Source: Roseovarius salinarum (GTDB lineage Bacteria > Pseudomonadota > Alphaproteobacteria > Rhodobacterales > Rhodobacteraceae). From it: a stretch of DNA of 47,655 nt. How positions within the stretch are numbered: the stretch's first letter is position 1; the number at the start of each line of letters is the position of its first letter. Below the pieces are notes generated by a model. The model was not told where the DNA came from. It ran no database searches and saw nothing but the letters and a program-made list of their open reading frames with translations. A program made the position numbers and the translations under genes. The stretch is from the NCBI RefSeq assembly GCF_002834145.1, contig NZ_PHNT01000020.1, forward strand, positions 1 through 47,655, written 5' to 3'. Below, one piece after another: positions 35,035 through 44,045 of this stretch.

Positions 35035-35826
35035 ATGACCGACGAGATGCAAATCGTTGACGCCGCGATGGATCCCGCGCGCGCCCGCGCGCTTCAGGCG
35101 GCGCTGGGGCGGCGTCCGACGGTGGACACCGGGACGCCGCTGCCGCCGTTCTTCCACCAGCTGTATTTCTGGGATCCGCAGCCGCCCGTGGCACTGGGCC
35201 GCGACGGGCACCCGAAGGTGGGCGGGGTGATCCCCGACATGGGGCTGCCGCGGCGCATGTGGGCGGGTGGCCGGCTGACCTTCCACGGGCCCCTGGTGGC
35301 GGGGACAGCCGCCGCACGCCGCTCGGTCGCCGAAAGCACCGCGTTCAAGGAAGGCCGCAGCGGCCCGCTGGGTTTCGTGACGCTGCGCCACGAGATCCGG
35401 CAGGCGGGCCGGTTGTGCGTGACCGAGTGGCAGGATCTCGTGTACCGCCCGGAGCCCGACCCGGATGCCCCCGCGCCGACCCCGCCGCAGGCCCGGCGTG
35501 ACGAGGCGCTGTGGGAGACGGCGGATTTCGACGCAACGTTGCTGTTCCGCTATTCCGCGCTGACCTTCAACGGCCACCGCATCCACTACGATGCCGACTA
35601 CGCCCGGCAGGTCGAGGGATATGCCGGGCTGGTGGTGCACGGTCCGCTTCTGGCGCAGTTGCTGATGCTGCTGGCCGAACGGCAACTCGGCGCGCTTGCG
35701 GCCTTCGAGTTTCGCGCGACCGCGCCGCTGATCGCGGGCGAGACGGCCGAACTGTGCTGGGACGACGGCGCCGCATGGGTGCGCGCCCCCGACGGCCGCC
35801 AGTGCCTTCAGGCCAGCGCCCGCTGA
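35035..35826 (+). CDS. MaoC/HTD2-type acyl-CoA hydratase (mesaconyl-C4-CoA hydratase-like)
   Basis: A 263-residue double-hotdog hydratase. The N-terminal half is the FAS1-like dehydratase form (PFFHQLYFWDPQPP, DMGLPRRMWAGGRLTFH), the C-terminal half has the hydratase-2-like YSALTFNGHRIHYDADYARQVEGYAGLVVHGPL with the catalytic Asp/His. Relatives include mesaconyl-C4-CoA (3-methylfumaryl-CoA) hydratase and itaconyl-CoA hydratase, so it hydrates a dicarboxylic enoyl-CoA. No CoA-transferase or lyase partner is adjacent. A terminator and repeat copy 4 follow. Confidence 0.8.
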   Translation: MTDEMQIVDAAMDPARARALQAALGRRPTVDTGTPLPPFFHQLYFWDPQPPVALGRDGHPKVGGVIPDMGLPRRMWAGGRLTFHGPLVAGTAAARRSVAESTAFKEGRSGPLGFVTLRHEIRQAGRLCVTEWQDLVYRPEPDPDAPAPTPPQARRDEALWETADFDATLLFRYSALTFNGHRIHYDADYARQVEGYAGLVVHGPLLAQLLMLLAERQLGALAAFEFRATAPLIAGETAELCWDDGAAWVRAPDGRQCLQASAR

Positions 35827-35831
35827 AACGT

Positions 35832-35853
35832 GCGGCTGCGCCGCGCTCTTTTT
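35832..35853 (+). terminator. Intrinsic terminator after the hydratase gene
   Basis: Stem GCGGC (35832-35836) / GCCGC (35840-35844) with TGC loop, then a T-rich tract (TCTTTTT, 35847-35853), 6 bp after the stop. A short but typical Rho-independent terminator. Confidence 0.7.
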
Positions 35854-35860
35854 CGTTCCG

Positions 35861-35910
35861 GTGAGGGGCGCTGCCCCTCACGCTCCCCGGAGTATTTGGG
35901 GCAAGATGAA
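35861..35910 (+). repeat. Intergenic repeat element copy 4 (hairpin + core)
   Basis: Perfect 9-bp hairpin GTGAGGGGC/GCCCCTCAC with GCT loop (35861-35881), then the core GGAGTATTT-GG-GGCAAGATGAA (35889-35910). Plus orientation, just after the hydratase terminator, before a convergent gene. Confidence 0.9.
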
Positions 35911-35952
35911 TGTCAGGGACCGCCCTGTCGGGTATTCCGGCCGTTCGCCCGT

Positions 35953-36993
35953 CTAAAGCGAGGCCTCCGGGTGGAAACTTTCGGGGATCCGGTCGATGCC
36001 GTCGAGCAGAAGGTCGGCCATGACCTCGCCCGCAACGGGCGCCATGCCGAAGCCGATCTTGAAGCCGCCGTTGGCGATGTAGTGACCGGGGCGCCCGGGC
36101 CAGGGGCCGAGCATCGGCGCGCGGCTTTTCGCGCGCGGGCGCAGCCCGGCCCAGCGTTCGATGACCGGCGCCGCCGCGAGCACGGGAAGCACCTGGCCCG
36201 CGCGCAGAAGCAAGGCGTCGAGCTGCTGGTCGGTGGTGTCCGGCGCGGTGTAGTCACGCTCCGAGGTGGAGCCGACCGCGACCGTGCCATCGGCGTGCGG
36301 CACGATCAGCACGCCGTCGGCGGCGATCTGCGGCTGGCCCGCCGCGTTCAGCCCCAGCAGGGCGGCCTGCCCTTTCACCCCGTTGCCGGCCGCGCGGTCG
36401 GTCGCGGCCGACAGGTCGCGCAGGCCGGCGACGCCGGTCGCCCAGACCACCGGGCGGGCGCCGTCCGGCGGCGTGTCACCAGCCGTGATCGTGCCGCCCG
36501 AGGCCCGGATGGCGCCGGCGAGCGCCTGGCAGGCCGCGCGCGGGTTCACGCGCGCGCTCAGCGTGTCGCGGATCAGCAGGCCGGTGGGGCTGGCCGGCGT
36601 CCAGGCACCAGCGGGCGCCTCGATGACCTCCCAGGTGACATGGTCCGGCCATAGCTCCCGCGCCGCAGCGGCGCGGGCGCGGGCCAGTTCCAAGCCGCGC
36701 GCGTCGCGTATCGGCTGCAGCCGGCCGACCCTGGCATGGCCCGGGTCGATACCCGAAAGCTCTGCGGCCGTCGTCCAGAGGTCTCGCGCCGCGAGCAGGC
36801 TGTCGAGCTGGAACGCCTTGAGGGCGTTCCATTTCTCGGGGGCGTGCGGGGCGAGCATGCCGACCACGCCGCCGCTGCAGCCCGCGGCGATGCCCGTGCG
36901 TTCGATCACCGCGACGCGCGCGCCGCGGCGCGCGCAGGCGAAGGCCACCGACAGCCCGAAGACCCCCGCGCCCATCACCGTGACATCCGCCAT
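35953..36993 (-). CDS. FAD-dependent oxidoreductase, MnmC2-like (DAO family)
   Basis: A 346-residue flavoprotein of the DAO family: dinucleotide loop VMGAGVFGLSVAFACARRG at the start, then CSGGVVGMLAPHAPEKW, and a C-terminal FAD-contact GHYIANGGFKIGFGMAP. In gammaproteobacteria the C-terminal MnmC domain of this type removes the carboxymethyl group from cmnm5U34 of tRNA, giving nm5U. Here it is divergent, 66 bp away from a gene encoding only the MnmD methyltransferase half, so the two probably share the pathway. Glycine/sarcosine oxidase activity is an alternative. Start at the ATG of 36993; a TTG two codons upstream is less likely. Confidence 0.75.
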   Translation of the reverse strand: MADVTVMGAGVFGLSVAFACARRGARVAVIERTGIAAGCSGGVVGMLAPHAPEKWNALKAFQLDSLLAARDLWTTAAELSGIDPGHARVGRLQPIRDARGLELARARAAAARELWPDHVTWEVIEAPAGAWTPASPTGLLIRDTLSARVNPRAACQALAGAIRASGGTITAGDTPPDGARPVVWATGVAGLRDLSAATDRAAGNGVKGQAALLGLNAAGQPQIAADGVLIVPHADGTVAVGSTSERDYTAPDTTDQQLDALLLRAGQVLPVLAAAPVIERWAGLRPRAKSRAPMLGPWPGRPGHYIANGGFKIGFGMAPVAGEVMADLLLDGIDRIPESFHPEASL

Positions 36994-37059
36994 TGCCAAT
37001 TCCGCGCCTCCCCGTCATGGTCGCCGGCATTCCGGAACCGGTCCCTACAGGAAGGCGCG

Positions 37060-37743
37060 ATGCACGACCAGCAGGCGGCGGAGATCGAGTGGCGCGCGGG
37101 CGGTGTCCCCGTGTCGCGCCGTTTCGACGACCCCTACTACAGCCTCGAGGACGGGCTGGCGGAGGCGCGCCACGTCTTCCTGTCGGGCAACGGGCTGCCC
37201 GGGCGGTTCCGGGCCGGGTTTCACATCGCCGAACTGGGCTTCGGCACCGGACTGAACATGCTGGCCGCGCTGGACCTGTGGCGGCGCGCGGGCCCGGGGG
37301 GCACGTTGCACTATACCGCCTTCGAGATGCACCCGCTGGGCGTCGACGAGATGCGCCGGGCGCTGGCGGCCTTCCCTGACCTGGCGGATGTTGCTGCCGA
37401 GCTCGCGCCGCACTGCGGGATGGGCGCGTGCGAGATCGCGCTTGACGACGTGGCATTCACGCTGGTCGAGGGCGACGCGCGGGCCACCTTGCCAGCCTGG
37501 GAAGGGCGGGCCGACGCCTGGTTCCTCGACGGTTTCGCGCCCGCCCGGAACCCCGAACTGTGGGAGCCCGCGCTGCTGGTGCAGGTGGCGCGCCATACGG
37601 TGCCGGACGGTACGGCGGCGACCTACACCGCGGCGGGCGCCGTGCGCAGGGGACTGGCCGAGGCGGGTTTCGCGGTGACCCGGGCGCCGGGCTTCGGGCG
37701 GAAACGCCACATGACGACGGCCCGGCTGGAGCGCGCGGCATGA
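37060..37743 (+). CDS. mnmD: tRNA (mnm5s2U34)-methyltransferase MnmD
   Basis: A 227-residue protein corresponding to the N-terminal methyltransferase half of E. coli MnmC. The SAM loop ELGFGTGLNMLAAL, the catalytic-region FLDGFAPARNPELW, TYTAAGAVRRGLAEAGF and the terminal GFGRKRHMTTA are all hallmark motifs. It methylates nm5U34 to mnm5U34 in the tRNA wobble position. Standalone MnmD is known from other bacteria. Start ATG has AGGAAGG upstream. Its stop overlaps the next gene by 4 bp (ATGA). Confidence 0.92.
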   Translation: MHDQQAAEIEWRAGGVPVSRRFDDPYYSLEDGLAEARHVFLSGNGLPGRFRAGFHIAELGFGTGLNMLAALDLWRRAGPGGTLHYTAFEMHPLGVDEMRRALAAFPDLADVAAELAPHCGMGACEIALDDVAFTLVEGDARATLPAWEGRADAWFLDGFAPARNPELWEPALLVQVARHTVPDGTAATYTAAGAVRRGLAEAGFAVTRAPGFGRKRHMTTARLERAA

Positions 37744-38609
37744 CCGAACAGAACACGCGCCTGGGTATCCTGCTGATGGTGGCCACCACCTTCATCTTCG
37801 CGTCGCAGGACGGGCTGTCGCGTCACCTGGCGGGCGAATACAACGTCTTCATGGTCATCATGATCCGCTACTGGTTCTTCGCGGCCTTCGTGATGACCCT
37901 CGCGGCGCGGCAGGCCGGCGGGCTGCGCGCGGCCGCGGCGACGGACCAGCCGTTGGTGCAGGGCTTCCGGGCGGTGCTTCTGGTGGCCGAGATCTGCGTG
38001 ATGGTTCTGGGCTTCACGCTGCTTGGGCTGGTGGAAAGCCACGCGGTCTTTGCCTGTTACCCGCTGCTCATCGCCGCGCTGTCGGGGCCGGTGCTGGGCG
38101 AGCGCGTGGGCTGGCGGCGCTGGGCGGCGATCGGGGTGGGTTTCGTCGGGGTTGTCATCATACTCGAGCCGGGGTTCGGCGTGTTCCGGCCGCAGGCGGT
38201 GGTGCCCTTGGCCGCGGCCTTCATGTTCGCGCTTTACGGGCTGCTCACGCGCTATGTCGCGCGACTGGACACGGCGGCGACCAGTTTCTTCTGGACGGGG
38301 ACCGTGGGCGCGGTGGCGATGACGGCCGTCGGCGCGTGGTTCTGGGAGCCGATGACCACCCCCGACTGGGGCTGGATGGGGCTGCTGTGCCTTACCGGGG
38401 CGCTGGGGCACTACACGCTCATCAAGTGCTACGAGGTGGCCGAGGCCAGCTCGGTCCAGCCCTTCGCCTTCCTGCAACTCGTCTTCGGCAGCGCCATCGG
38501 CATGATGGTCTTCGGCGAGACGTTGCGCCTGAACGTGGCGCTGGGGACGGCGCTGATCGTGGGGGCGGGGCTGTTCACCATCTGGCGCCAGCGCCGCGCG
38601 GCGGCCTGA
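37740..38609 (+). CDS. DMT-superfamily (EamA) permease
   Basis: A 289-residue inner-membrane protein with ten spans in two EamA repeats (first LLMVATTFIFASQDGLSRHL, second VPLAAAFMFALYGLLTRYV, ending FLQLVFGSAIGMMVFGETL). EamA carriers export or import metabolites such as amino acids and purines; the substrate cannot be predicted. It overlaps mnmD by 4 bp, which implies co-expression rather than functional relation. Confidence 0.9.
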   Translation: MTEQNTRLGILLMVATTFIFASQDGLSRHLAGEYNVFMVIMIRYWFFAAFVMTLAARQAGGLRAAAATDQPLVQGFRAVLLVAEICVMVLGFTLLGLVESHAVFACYPLLIAALSGPVLGERVGWRRWAAIGVGFVGVVIILEPGFGVFRPQAVVPLAAAFMFALYGLLTRYVARLDTAATSFFWTGTVGAVAMTAVGAWFWEPMTTPDWGWMGLLCLTGALGHYTLIKCYEVAEASSVQPFAFLQLVFGSAIGMMVFGETLRLNVALGTALIVGAGLFTIWRQRRAAA

Positions 38610-38666
38610 GGCGCGCGCGACCTGCGACGTTTTGGCGGCTGGTCGGATGCGTGGCTTCGCTGTTCC

Positions 38667-38683
38667 TTGTCGTCCAACGACAA
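38667..38683. promoter_or_regulatory. Inverted repeat TTGTCGT-CCA-ACGACAA before the DUF2946-like gene
   Basis: Perfect 7-bp arms around 3 nt, 46 bp upstream of the ATG at 38729. It may be an operator for a metal-responsive regulator controlling the two-gene locus downstream, or a small RNA hairpin. Inferred from symmetry and place only. Confidence 0.4.
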
Positions 38684-38728
38684 CGACGGGCACCGCCCGC
38701 GGCGAGCGCACCGCGCAACGAGGGACGC

Positions 38729-39112
38729 ATGAGAACGGGACTTACCCCGGCGGGCACCGGGCATGCAGGGCGGCGCGGCGCGCTGGCTTTGCTGCTGGGC
38801 CTCGTGCTCGCGCTGCGGGTGATCGCCGTTCCGTTCGTGATGGCGGCGCCCGCGCCGGGGCTGATGGCGATCTGCTCGGGTGGCGAGATCGTCTATGTCT
38901 CGCTCGACACGGGGCAGCCGGTGTCGAACGGTCCGGCGGCCGATCCCTGTCCCTTCTTCGGTACCACCGCTGCGCTGACGGGCGCCGGACCGGACCCCGC
39001 AAGGCCCGTCTTCGCCGCCTCGGGCATACCTGTCGTCCTGCCCGCTCGGATCGTGCCGGCACCGCGGCGGGTCGTGGCCCACGCCCCGCGCGCGCCACCC
39101 CTTTCCACCTGA
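38729..39112 (+). CDS. DUF2946-like exported protein
   Basis: A 127-residue protein with one N-terminal hydrophobic segment (LALLLGLVLALRVIAVPFVMAA, signal or anchor), then a short region with two cysteines (AICSGGEIVYV and DPCPFFG) and a hydrophobic/proline-rich tail ending in basic residues. The layout resembles DUF2946 proteins, which often sit beside copper-related genes. The neighbouring Met/His-rich barrel gene supports a metal link. Start ATG has GAGGGA upstream. Identification is tentative. Confidence 0.6.
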   Translation: MRTGLTPAGTGHAGRRGALALLLGLVLALRVIAVPFVMAAPAPGLMAICSGGEIVYVSLDTGQPVSNGPAADPCPFFGTTAALTGAGPDPARPVFAASGIPVVLPARIVPAPRRVVAHAPRAPPLST

Positions 39113-39190
39113 TTTTCCAGCGAAATGACAATCAGGACACACGGGGTGTGCCGGGTTCGGCCGGTCGCCCCGCACGGAAAGGACGCATAC

Positions 39191-40291
39191 ATGAAACTTC
39201 AACTTATTCCGGCCCTCGTTCTGGGCGCGGGGCTGGCGGCAGGTGCCGCGGCGGCCCAGGACACCGCGATGGCGAAGCCCGCGGGCGGCAAGATGGCCCA
39301 CGGCCACATGCACGGACCCATCGGCGTCACCGGCCGGCACACACCGCCGCAGGGCAAACTGATGCTGAGCTATCGTTACGGCGGCATGTCCATGTCGGGC
39401 AGCCGCATGGGCACCACGGACGTCAGCCCCGATTACATCGTCACCGCGTTGCCCAACCGGTTCTTCGGCCGTCCCGGCCAGCCACCCACGCTGCGCGTGG
39501 CCCCGCGCGAGATGACCAAGGACATGCACATGCTGGGCGCGATGTACGGCGTGGCCGACCGGCTGACGCTGATGGCGATGCTGCCCTATGTCGAGAAATC
39601 GATGACCATGCGCAGTTATGCCGGCCCGGTGGGCACGACCGTGCTGGGCGATTTCACCACGCACAGCCGCGGGCTGGGCGACATCAAGCTGGGCGCGCTG
39701 TTCGGGCTGGCGGGCAAGGGCCGCAACGCGTCCGTGGCGCGGCTCGGGCTGAGCCTGCCGACGGGTTCGATCACCGAAACCGACCGGGTGCTTTCGCCGA
39801 TGGGCACGCGGCCGGTGAAACGCCTTGGATACGGCATGCAGCTCGGGTCCGGTACGGTCGACCTTCGCCCGGCGATCACCTTGCAGCGTGGCCGCGGTGC
39901 GTGGAACTGGGGGGCGCAACTCGGGGGCGTGGTGCGTCTGGGCACCAACGACGAGGGCTATGCGCTGGGCGACGGCGCGACCGCGGTCGCCTGGGCAAGC
40001 TGGCGCGCGGCGCCGTGGATCAGCCTGTCGGGCGGGGTCGAGGCGCGCACCATGGGCGCGATCGACGGCATCGACCCCAATATCGTCGGCGCCGCCACCG
40101 GGGCTGACCCGCGCAATTCCGGCGGTGACAAGGTGATCGTGTTCGCCGGGGCGGACCTGACGGCACGGCGCGGCGCGCTGAAGGGCCACAAGCTGGGGCT
40201 GGAGCTGGGCGTGCCCGTCTACCAGGATCTCAACGGCGTGCAGAGCAAGGGCGACTGGCGCCTGCGCCTTGCCTGGCGCCGGGCGTTCTGA
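39191..40291 (+). CDS. Outer-membrane beta-barrel transporter-like protein, Met/His-rich N-terminus
   Basis: A 366-residue exported protein: signal peptide (LVLGAGLAAGAAAA), then a methionine/histidine-rich segment KMAHGHMHGPIG, followed by alternating amphipathic strands (KLMLSYRYGGMSMSGSRMG, LTLMAMLPYVEKSMTMRSY, and the C-terminal WRLRLAWRRAF ending in Phe, the usual barrel-assembly signal). This matches outer-membrane proteins of the phenol/alkane-channel (MetA-like) fold found with copper genes. It probably binds or passes copper. A strong GGAAAGGA ribosome-binding site precedes the ATG; upstream in-frame starts lack one. Adjacent to the DUF2946-like gene. Confidence 0.78.
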   Translation: MKLQLIPALVLGAGLAAGAAAAQDTAMAKPAGGKMAHGHMHGPIGVTGRHTPPQGKLMLSYRYGGMSMSGSRMGTTDVSPDYIVTALPNRFFGRPGQPPTLRVAPREMTKDMHMLGAMYGVADRLTLMAMLPYVEKSMTMRSYAGPVGTTVLGDFTTHSRGLGDIKLGALFGLAGKGRNASVARLGLSLPTGSITETDRVLSPMGTRPVKRLGYGMQLGSGTVDLRPAITLQRGRGAWNWGAQLGGVVRLGTNDEGYALGDGATAVAWASWRAAPWISLSGGVEARTMGAIDGIDPNIVGAATGADPRNSGGDKVIVFAGADLTARRGALKGHKLGLELGVPVYQDLNGVQSKGDWRLRLAWRRAF

Positions 40292-40365
40292 AAACGTGCC
40301 TTCGGGGCGCTGCCGTTCCGTGTTACCTTTCTCCAACGGCCGAGAGGGACAGGGGGGAGGTTGCG

Positions 40366-40887
40366 ATGTTGAGAACGGCATTGGCGGGGGCGGTCTGCGC
40401 TTTGGTGGCGTGGTCCGCCCCCGCGGCGGCGCAGGAGGTCGCGGGCACCATCACCGGCACGCTCGACGGCGTGGAGACGCAATGGCTGATCCTGCAGCAC
40501 CCGCAGGGATCGCAATCGGAGTTCATGGACTGGGGCGCGATCCATGCGGTCACGTTGTTCGGCCAGCCCGAGGGGGCGGGCATGCTGGACACCGAAGGCG
40601 CGCTGATGATCGACATGAACGTGCCCGGCACGACGGCGCCACTGGACGGGCGCGAGGTTTCGGTCCGTTACCTCACCGAGGGAATGTTCAAGGGATACGC
40701 CAGCAGCTACGACCGTGAACCGGTGGTGAAGATCACCGCTCTGGAAAAGTCCGGCGAGGGGCTTGCGATCTCCGGCACGGTGTCGGCCGAGCTGGGCCAG
40801 ACCGACGGGCCGGGACAGCAACCCGACTACGCGGACGCGCGCAGGCTGCAGGCGGATTTCGAGGCGACGCTTCCCGGCCAGCGCTGA
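40366..40887 (+). CDS. Exported protein of unknown function
   Basis: A 173-residue protein with signal peptide (residues 1-22, ending APAAAQ) and very strong GGGGGGAGG ribosome-binding site. The mature part alternates strands (VAGTITGTLDGVETQWLIL, ALMIDMNVPG, EVSVRYLTEG, LAISGTVSAELG), suggestive of a beta sandwich, without cysteines or enzyme motifs. Convergent with the transglycosylase gene, 11 bp apart. Family not recognised. Confidence 0.7.
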   Translation: MLRTALAGAVCALVAWSAPAAAQEVAGTITGTLDGVETQWLILQHPQGSQSEFMDWGAIHAVTLFGQPEGAGMLDTEGALMIDMNVPGTTAPLDGREVSVRYLTEGMFKGYASSYDREPVVKITALEKSGEGLAISGTVSAELGQTDGPGQQPDYADARRLQADFEATLPGQR

Positions 40888-40898
40888 CCGCGCCGCCG

Positions 40899-42890
40899 TT
40901 ATTGCGTCCGCCCGGGCGCGTGCAGGGTGCCGCCCGTCAATTCCTGTGAAAAGGGCACCGGGTGGGGCGCCTGCCCCAGCCGCGCGCGGTAGACCGGCAG
41001 GCTTTCGGCCACGCGCATGACGTAGTTTCGGGTCTCGCGGAACGGGATGTGCTCGATCCAGTCGATCACGTCCATGTCGCCGCCCAATACACCGCCCGCG
41101 CGCGGGTCGCCGTAGCGGTCCATCCAGTCAAGCGGCCGCCCCGGGCCCGCGTTGTAGCCGGCCGCGATCATCACCGCGTTGCCGTCGAAGCGCCGGGCGA
41201 GCCCGGCGAGGTAGGCCGCGCCCAGACGGGCGTTGTAGCGCCAGTCGCTGCGCAGCTTGCCTTCCTCGTGGGTGACATCGAGGGTGCGCGCCATGTCCCG
41301 CGCCGTGCCCGGCATGAGCTGCATCAGCCCCCGGGCGCCGGCGCCGCTGACGACGGTGAAGTCGAATTCGCTTTCGCGCCGCGCGATGGCCAGCGCCAGT
41401 TCCATGGGCACGGGCAGGTCCATCTCCTGCATCGGGTGAAGCGCGTAGTAGGGGCCGTGCAGCACGATGCCCCGCCGCGCCGCGCGCTTGCCCAGCATGA
41501 CTTGGAGGTGGGGTTGGCCCAACTCGTCGAGCATCCGGCCCAGCTGGCCCAGCGCCTCGCGCTCCAGCCCGTCGGCCAGATGCAGCAGGAAGCGTTCCGC
41601 GAGGTTAAGGCGGCCGTTGGCCAGCGCCAGCACACCCACCTCGAACACGCTGCTTTTCGTGAACTCCGCGGCGCGCCAATCGGGGAAGGCCTCGTCGCCG
41701 GCAAGATCCGGGTCGGCGGGCGCGCCCGCGCGTTCGGCGGCCAGAAGGCCGTAGAAACTGGTCTGGTAATGCGCCCCGCGTCCGTAGGCGATGGCCGCCG
41801 CCTCGGAATTGCCCAGCGCCTCCTGTGCCCGGCCGATCCAGTACCCCGCCCGGCCCAGCGAGATCGGCGTTTCCACGGCCTGGCGGAAACGCTGGAAATG
41901 GTCGAGCGCGATTTCGGGCTGATCGAGGTGGCGCAGGGCGATATAGCCCGCGAGCCATTCGAGATCGGCGTAGGCCGCGCCGGGCGCCAGCTGGTGGAAC
42001 GCGGCGAGTTCATAGGCAAGCGCCGGCTTGCCCGCCCGCATCTGCGACCGTGCGAGCGCGCGCCGCCACCCTGCCCAGCGACGCGGCTCTCCCAGGCCGC
42101 CGCGCACGCGGCTCTGCCGGCGGATGACCGCGATCGCCTTGTCGGTCTCGTTGCGCCGGATGTAACGGTTGAACAGGGCGTGCGCTATACCGGGATCGCG
42201 ACGCTGCGCCCCGGTCAGCCCCTCGATCCGGTCGGCAACCCCGCTGGCATCCTTGCGAAGCATCTGCCACAATTCGGCGCGCTTGCGCGTTTCCGCGTCG
42301 ACCAGCGGCATCATCTGGCCGGCGTCGAGCAATCCGCGCCACAGCGTCATCTCGAGCCGCGCGGCGTGATGCGGTTCGAGCAGATCGCCGTGTATCTGCA
42401 CGAAGGCGGTATGCTCGGCGGGGCTGAGGTCCATCGTGCGCCATGCCAGCACGACCTCGGCCTGCGCGTCGCCCTTGCGCCCGGCCTCGGTCAGGGCGCG
42501 CGCGTGGGTCAGCGCGCCGATGCCGGTCTGCGGCGGGTTGTTGGCGAAGAAGTCGAAGACCTGCTGCATGGTGGCCTTGGCGAAGGCCGCCTCGCTCCGG
42601 CGCCGCAGGTATTCCAGCCCCGGCCAGTCGCCGTTGCGCGACAGGAAGTCGAGCACTTCGGCCGGGGTCCCGCGGCCCGCGCGCAGACGGTACCATTCGA
42701 TCAGCTCGCCCGCGGCCGGGCCGGCCCGCGCGGCGAGTTTCGCGGCCGTGTTCCAGTCGCCGGCATCCACGGCCTGCAGCGCGCTCGACAGGGGGCGGGG
42801 GGCCGCGGGCGCGCCGGTTTCGGCGCGGGCAGCGGCACCGGACAGGACCAGCGCCACGGCGAGACAAAGAACGCGCAACATCTCTTGCAT
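40899..42890 (-). CDS. slt: Soluble lytic murein transglycosylase
   Basis: A 663-residue periplasmic enzyme: signal peptide ([19 protein letters not shown]), a long alpha-helical superhelical U/L domain rich in tetratricopeptide-like pairs (residues ~30-490), and a C-terminal SLT lysozyme-fold domain with catalytic Glu in [11 protein letters not shown] and the [13 protein letters not shown] motif, [12 protein letters not shown] and [17 protein letters not shown]. It cleaves peptidoglycan with 1,6-anhydro product formation during wall recycling. Divergent from dapA, with 156 bp between. Confidence 0.93.
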   Translation of the reverse strand: MQEMLRVLCLAVALVLSGAAARAETGAPAAPRPLSSALQAVDAGDWNTAAKLAARAGPAAGELIEWYRLRAGRGTPAEVLDFLSRNGDWPGLEYLRRRSEAAFAKATMQQVFDFFANNPPQTGIGALTHARALTEAGRKGDAQAEVVLAWRTMDLSPAEHTAFVQIHGDLLEPHHAARLEMTLWRGLLDAGQMMPLVDAETRKRAELWQMLRKDASGVADRIEGLTGAQRRDPGIAHALFNRYIRRNETDKAIAVIRRQSRVRGGLGEPRRWAGWRRALARSQMRAGKPALAYELAAFHQLAPGAAYADLEWLAGYIALRHLDQPEIALDHFQRFRQAVETPISLGRAGYWIGRAQEALGNSEAAAIAYGRGAHYQTSFYGLLAAERAGAPADPDLAGDEAFPDWRAAEFTKSSVFEVGVLALANGRLNLAERFLLHLADGLEREALGQLGRMLDELGQPHLQVMLGKRAARRGIVLHGPYYALHPMQEMDLPVPMELALAIARRESEFDFTVVSGAGARGLMQLMPGTARDMARTLDVTHEEGKLRSDWRYNARLGAAYLAGLARRFDGNAVMIAAGYNAGPGRPLDWMDRYGDPRAGGVLGGDMDVIDWIEHIPFRETRNYVMRVAESLPVYRARLGQAPHPVPFSQELTGGTLHAPGRTQ

Positions 42891-43046
42891 TTCCCGCTTG
42901 GGCGAAGGATAGACGACGTCACGTTATGCGCCCGCGCGCGGGGCGTCCATGCCCGTGGTTGGCAGATCGGCGGGCCGTCGCTAGATTCGCGCGCGCTTGC
43001 AGCGGGCGCACGCGGCGGAGGCCGACGAAAACGAAAGGAGCGTGTC

Positions 43047-43922
43047 ATGTTCAAAGGATCCTTCCCGGCCCTCGTGACGCCGTTCAGGAACGGCGAGGTG
43101 GACTTCGATACGCTCGAGAAACTGGTCGAATGGCACATCGGCGAGGGCAGCAACGGCCTGGTGCCGGTGGGCACCACCGGCGAAAGCCCCACGCTGAGCC
43201 ATGACGAGCACGAGAAGGTCGTCGAGGCCGTGGTGCGCGCCGTGGCCGGGCGCATTCCGGTGATCGCCGGCGCGGGCAGCAACAACACGCTGGAATCGAT
43301 TCGTTTCATGCAGCACGCGGCACGGGTCGGCGCGGACGCGGCGCTGGTGGTCACGCCGTATTACAACAAGCCCACCCAGCGGGGCATGATCGCCCATTTC
43401 ACGGCGCTGCACGACTGCTGCGAACTGCCGATCCTGATCTACAACATCCCCGGGCGCTCGGCCGTGGACATGACGCCGGAGACGATGGGCGAGCTGGCGA
43501 AACTGCCCCGAATCGTCGGGGTCAAGGACGCCACGGGCGACCTGGCGCGCGTCAGCGACCAGCGCATCGCCTGCGGCAAGGATTTCATCCAGATCTCGGG
43601 CGAGGACCCCACCGCCCACGGCTTCAACGCCCAGGGCGGGCAGGGCGTGATCTCGGTCACCGCGAACGTGGCGCCGGGCCGGGTCGCGCAGGTGCAGGCC
43701 GCCACGCTGGAGGGCGACTATGCCCGCGCGCTGGACCTGCAGGACACGCTGATGCCGCTGCACAGGGCGATCTTCGCGGAGCCGGGCCTGGTGGGCGTAA
43801 AATACGCCATGTCGCGGCTGGGCCTTTGCAGCGAGGAGGTGCGTTCGCCGCTGACCGGGCTGAGCGACGAGACCCGGGCGCTGGTCGACGACGCGATGCG
43901 CCATGCGGGTCTGATGAACTGA
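43047..43922 (+). CDS. dapA: 4-hydroxy-tetrahydrodipicolinate synthase
   Basis: A 291-residue aldolase-type enzyme that condenses pyruvate with aspartate semialdehyde, first committed step to lysine and diaminopimelate. [14 protein letters not shown] at the pyruvate site, the tyrosine motif [22 protein letters not shown] and the Schiff-base lysine in [10 protein letters not shown] are in place. The ATG follows AAAGGAG. Next to slt, so wall precursor synthesis and turnover sit side by side. Repeat copy 5 follows. Confidence 0.95.
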   Translation: MFKGSFPALVTPFRNGEVDFDTLEKLVEWHIGEGSNGLVPVGTTGESPTLSHDEHEKVVEAVVRAVAGRIPVIAGAGSNNTLESIRFMQHAARVGADAALVVTPYYNKPTQRGMIAHFTALHDCCELPILIYNIPGRSAVDMTPETMGELAKLPRIVGVKDATGDLARVSDQRIACGKDFIQISGEDPTAHGFNAQGGQGVISVTANVAPGRVAQVQAATLEGDYARALDLQDTLMPLHRAIFAEPGLVGVKYAMSRLGLCSEEVRSPLTGLSDETRALVDDAMRHAGLMN

Positions 43923-43953
43923 GCCGGCCTCGGCGCGGGTGGCGCACGTCGGC

Positions 43954-44016
43954 AGGGGCGCTGCCCCTCTTGGCGCTGTGCGCCAATTCACCCCGGAGTA
44001 TTTGGGGCAAGATGAA
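43954..44016 (+). repeat. Intergenic repeat element copy 5 (two hairpins + core)
   Basis: Hairpins AGGGGC/GCCCCT with GCT loop (43954-43968) and TTGGCGC/GCGCCAA with TGT loop (43970-43986), then the core GGAGTATTT-GG-GGCAAGATGAA (43995-44016). Plus orientation, after dapA and before a convergent gene. Confidence 0.9.
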
Positions 44017-44045
44017 GTCGGCGAGCCGGTTTGCCCGCGCGGCCG

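Noticed and set aside
40962..43922. A 986-codon plus-strand frame ending with dapA
   Set aside because: Only the last 291 residues from 43047 are DapA; the upstream part is antisense to slt and has no fold-like motifs, while a strong AAAGGAG fixes the dapA start.
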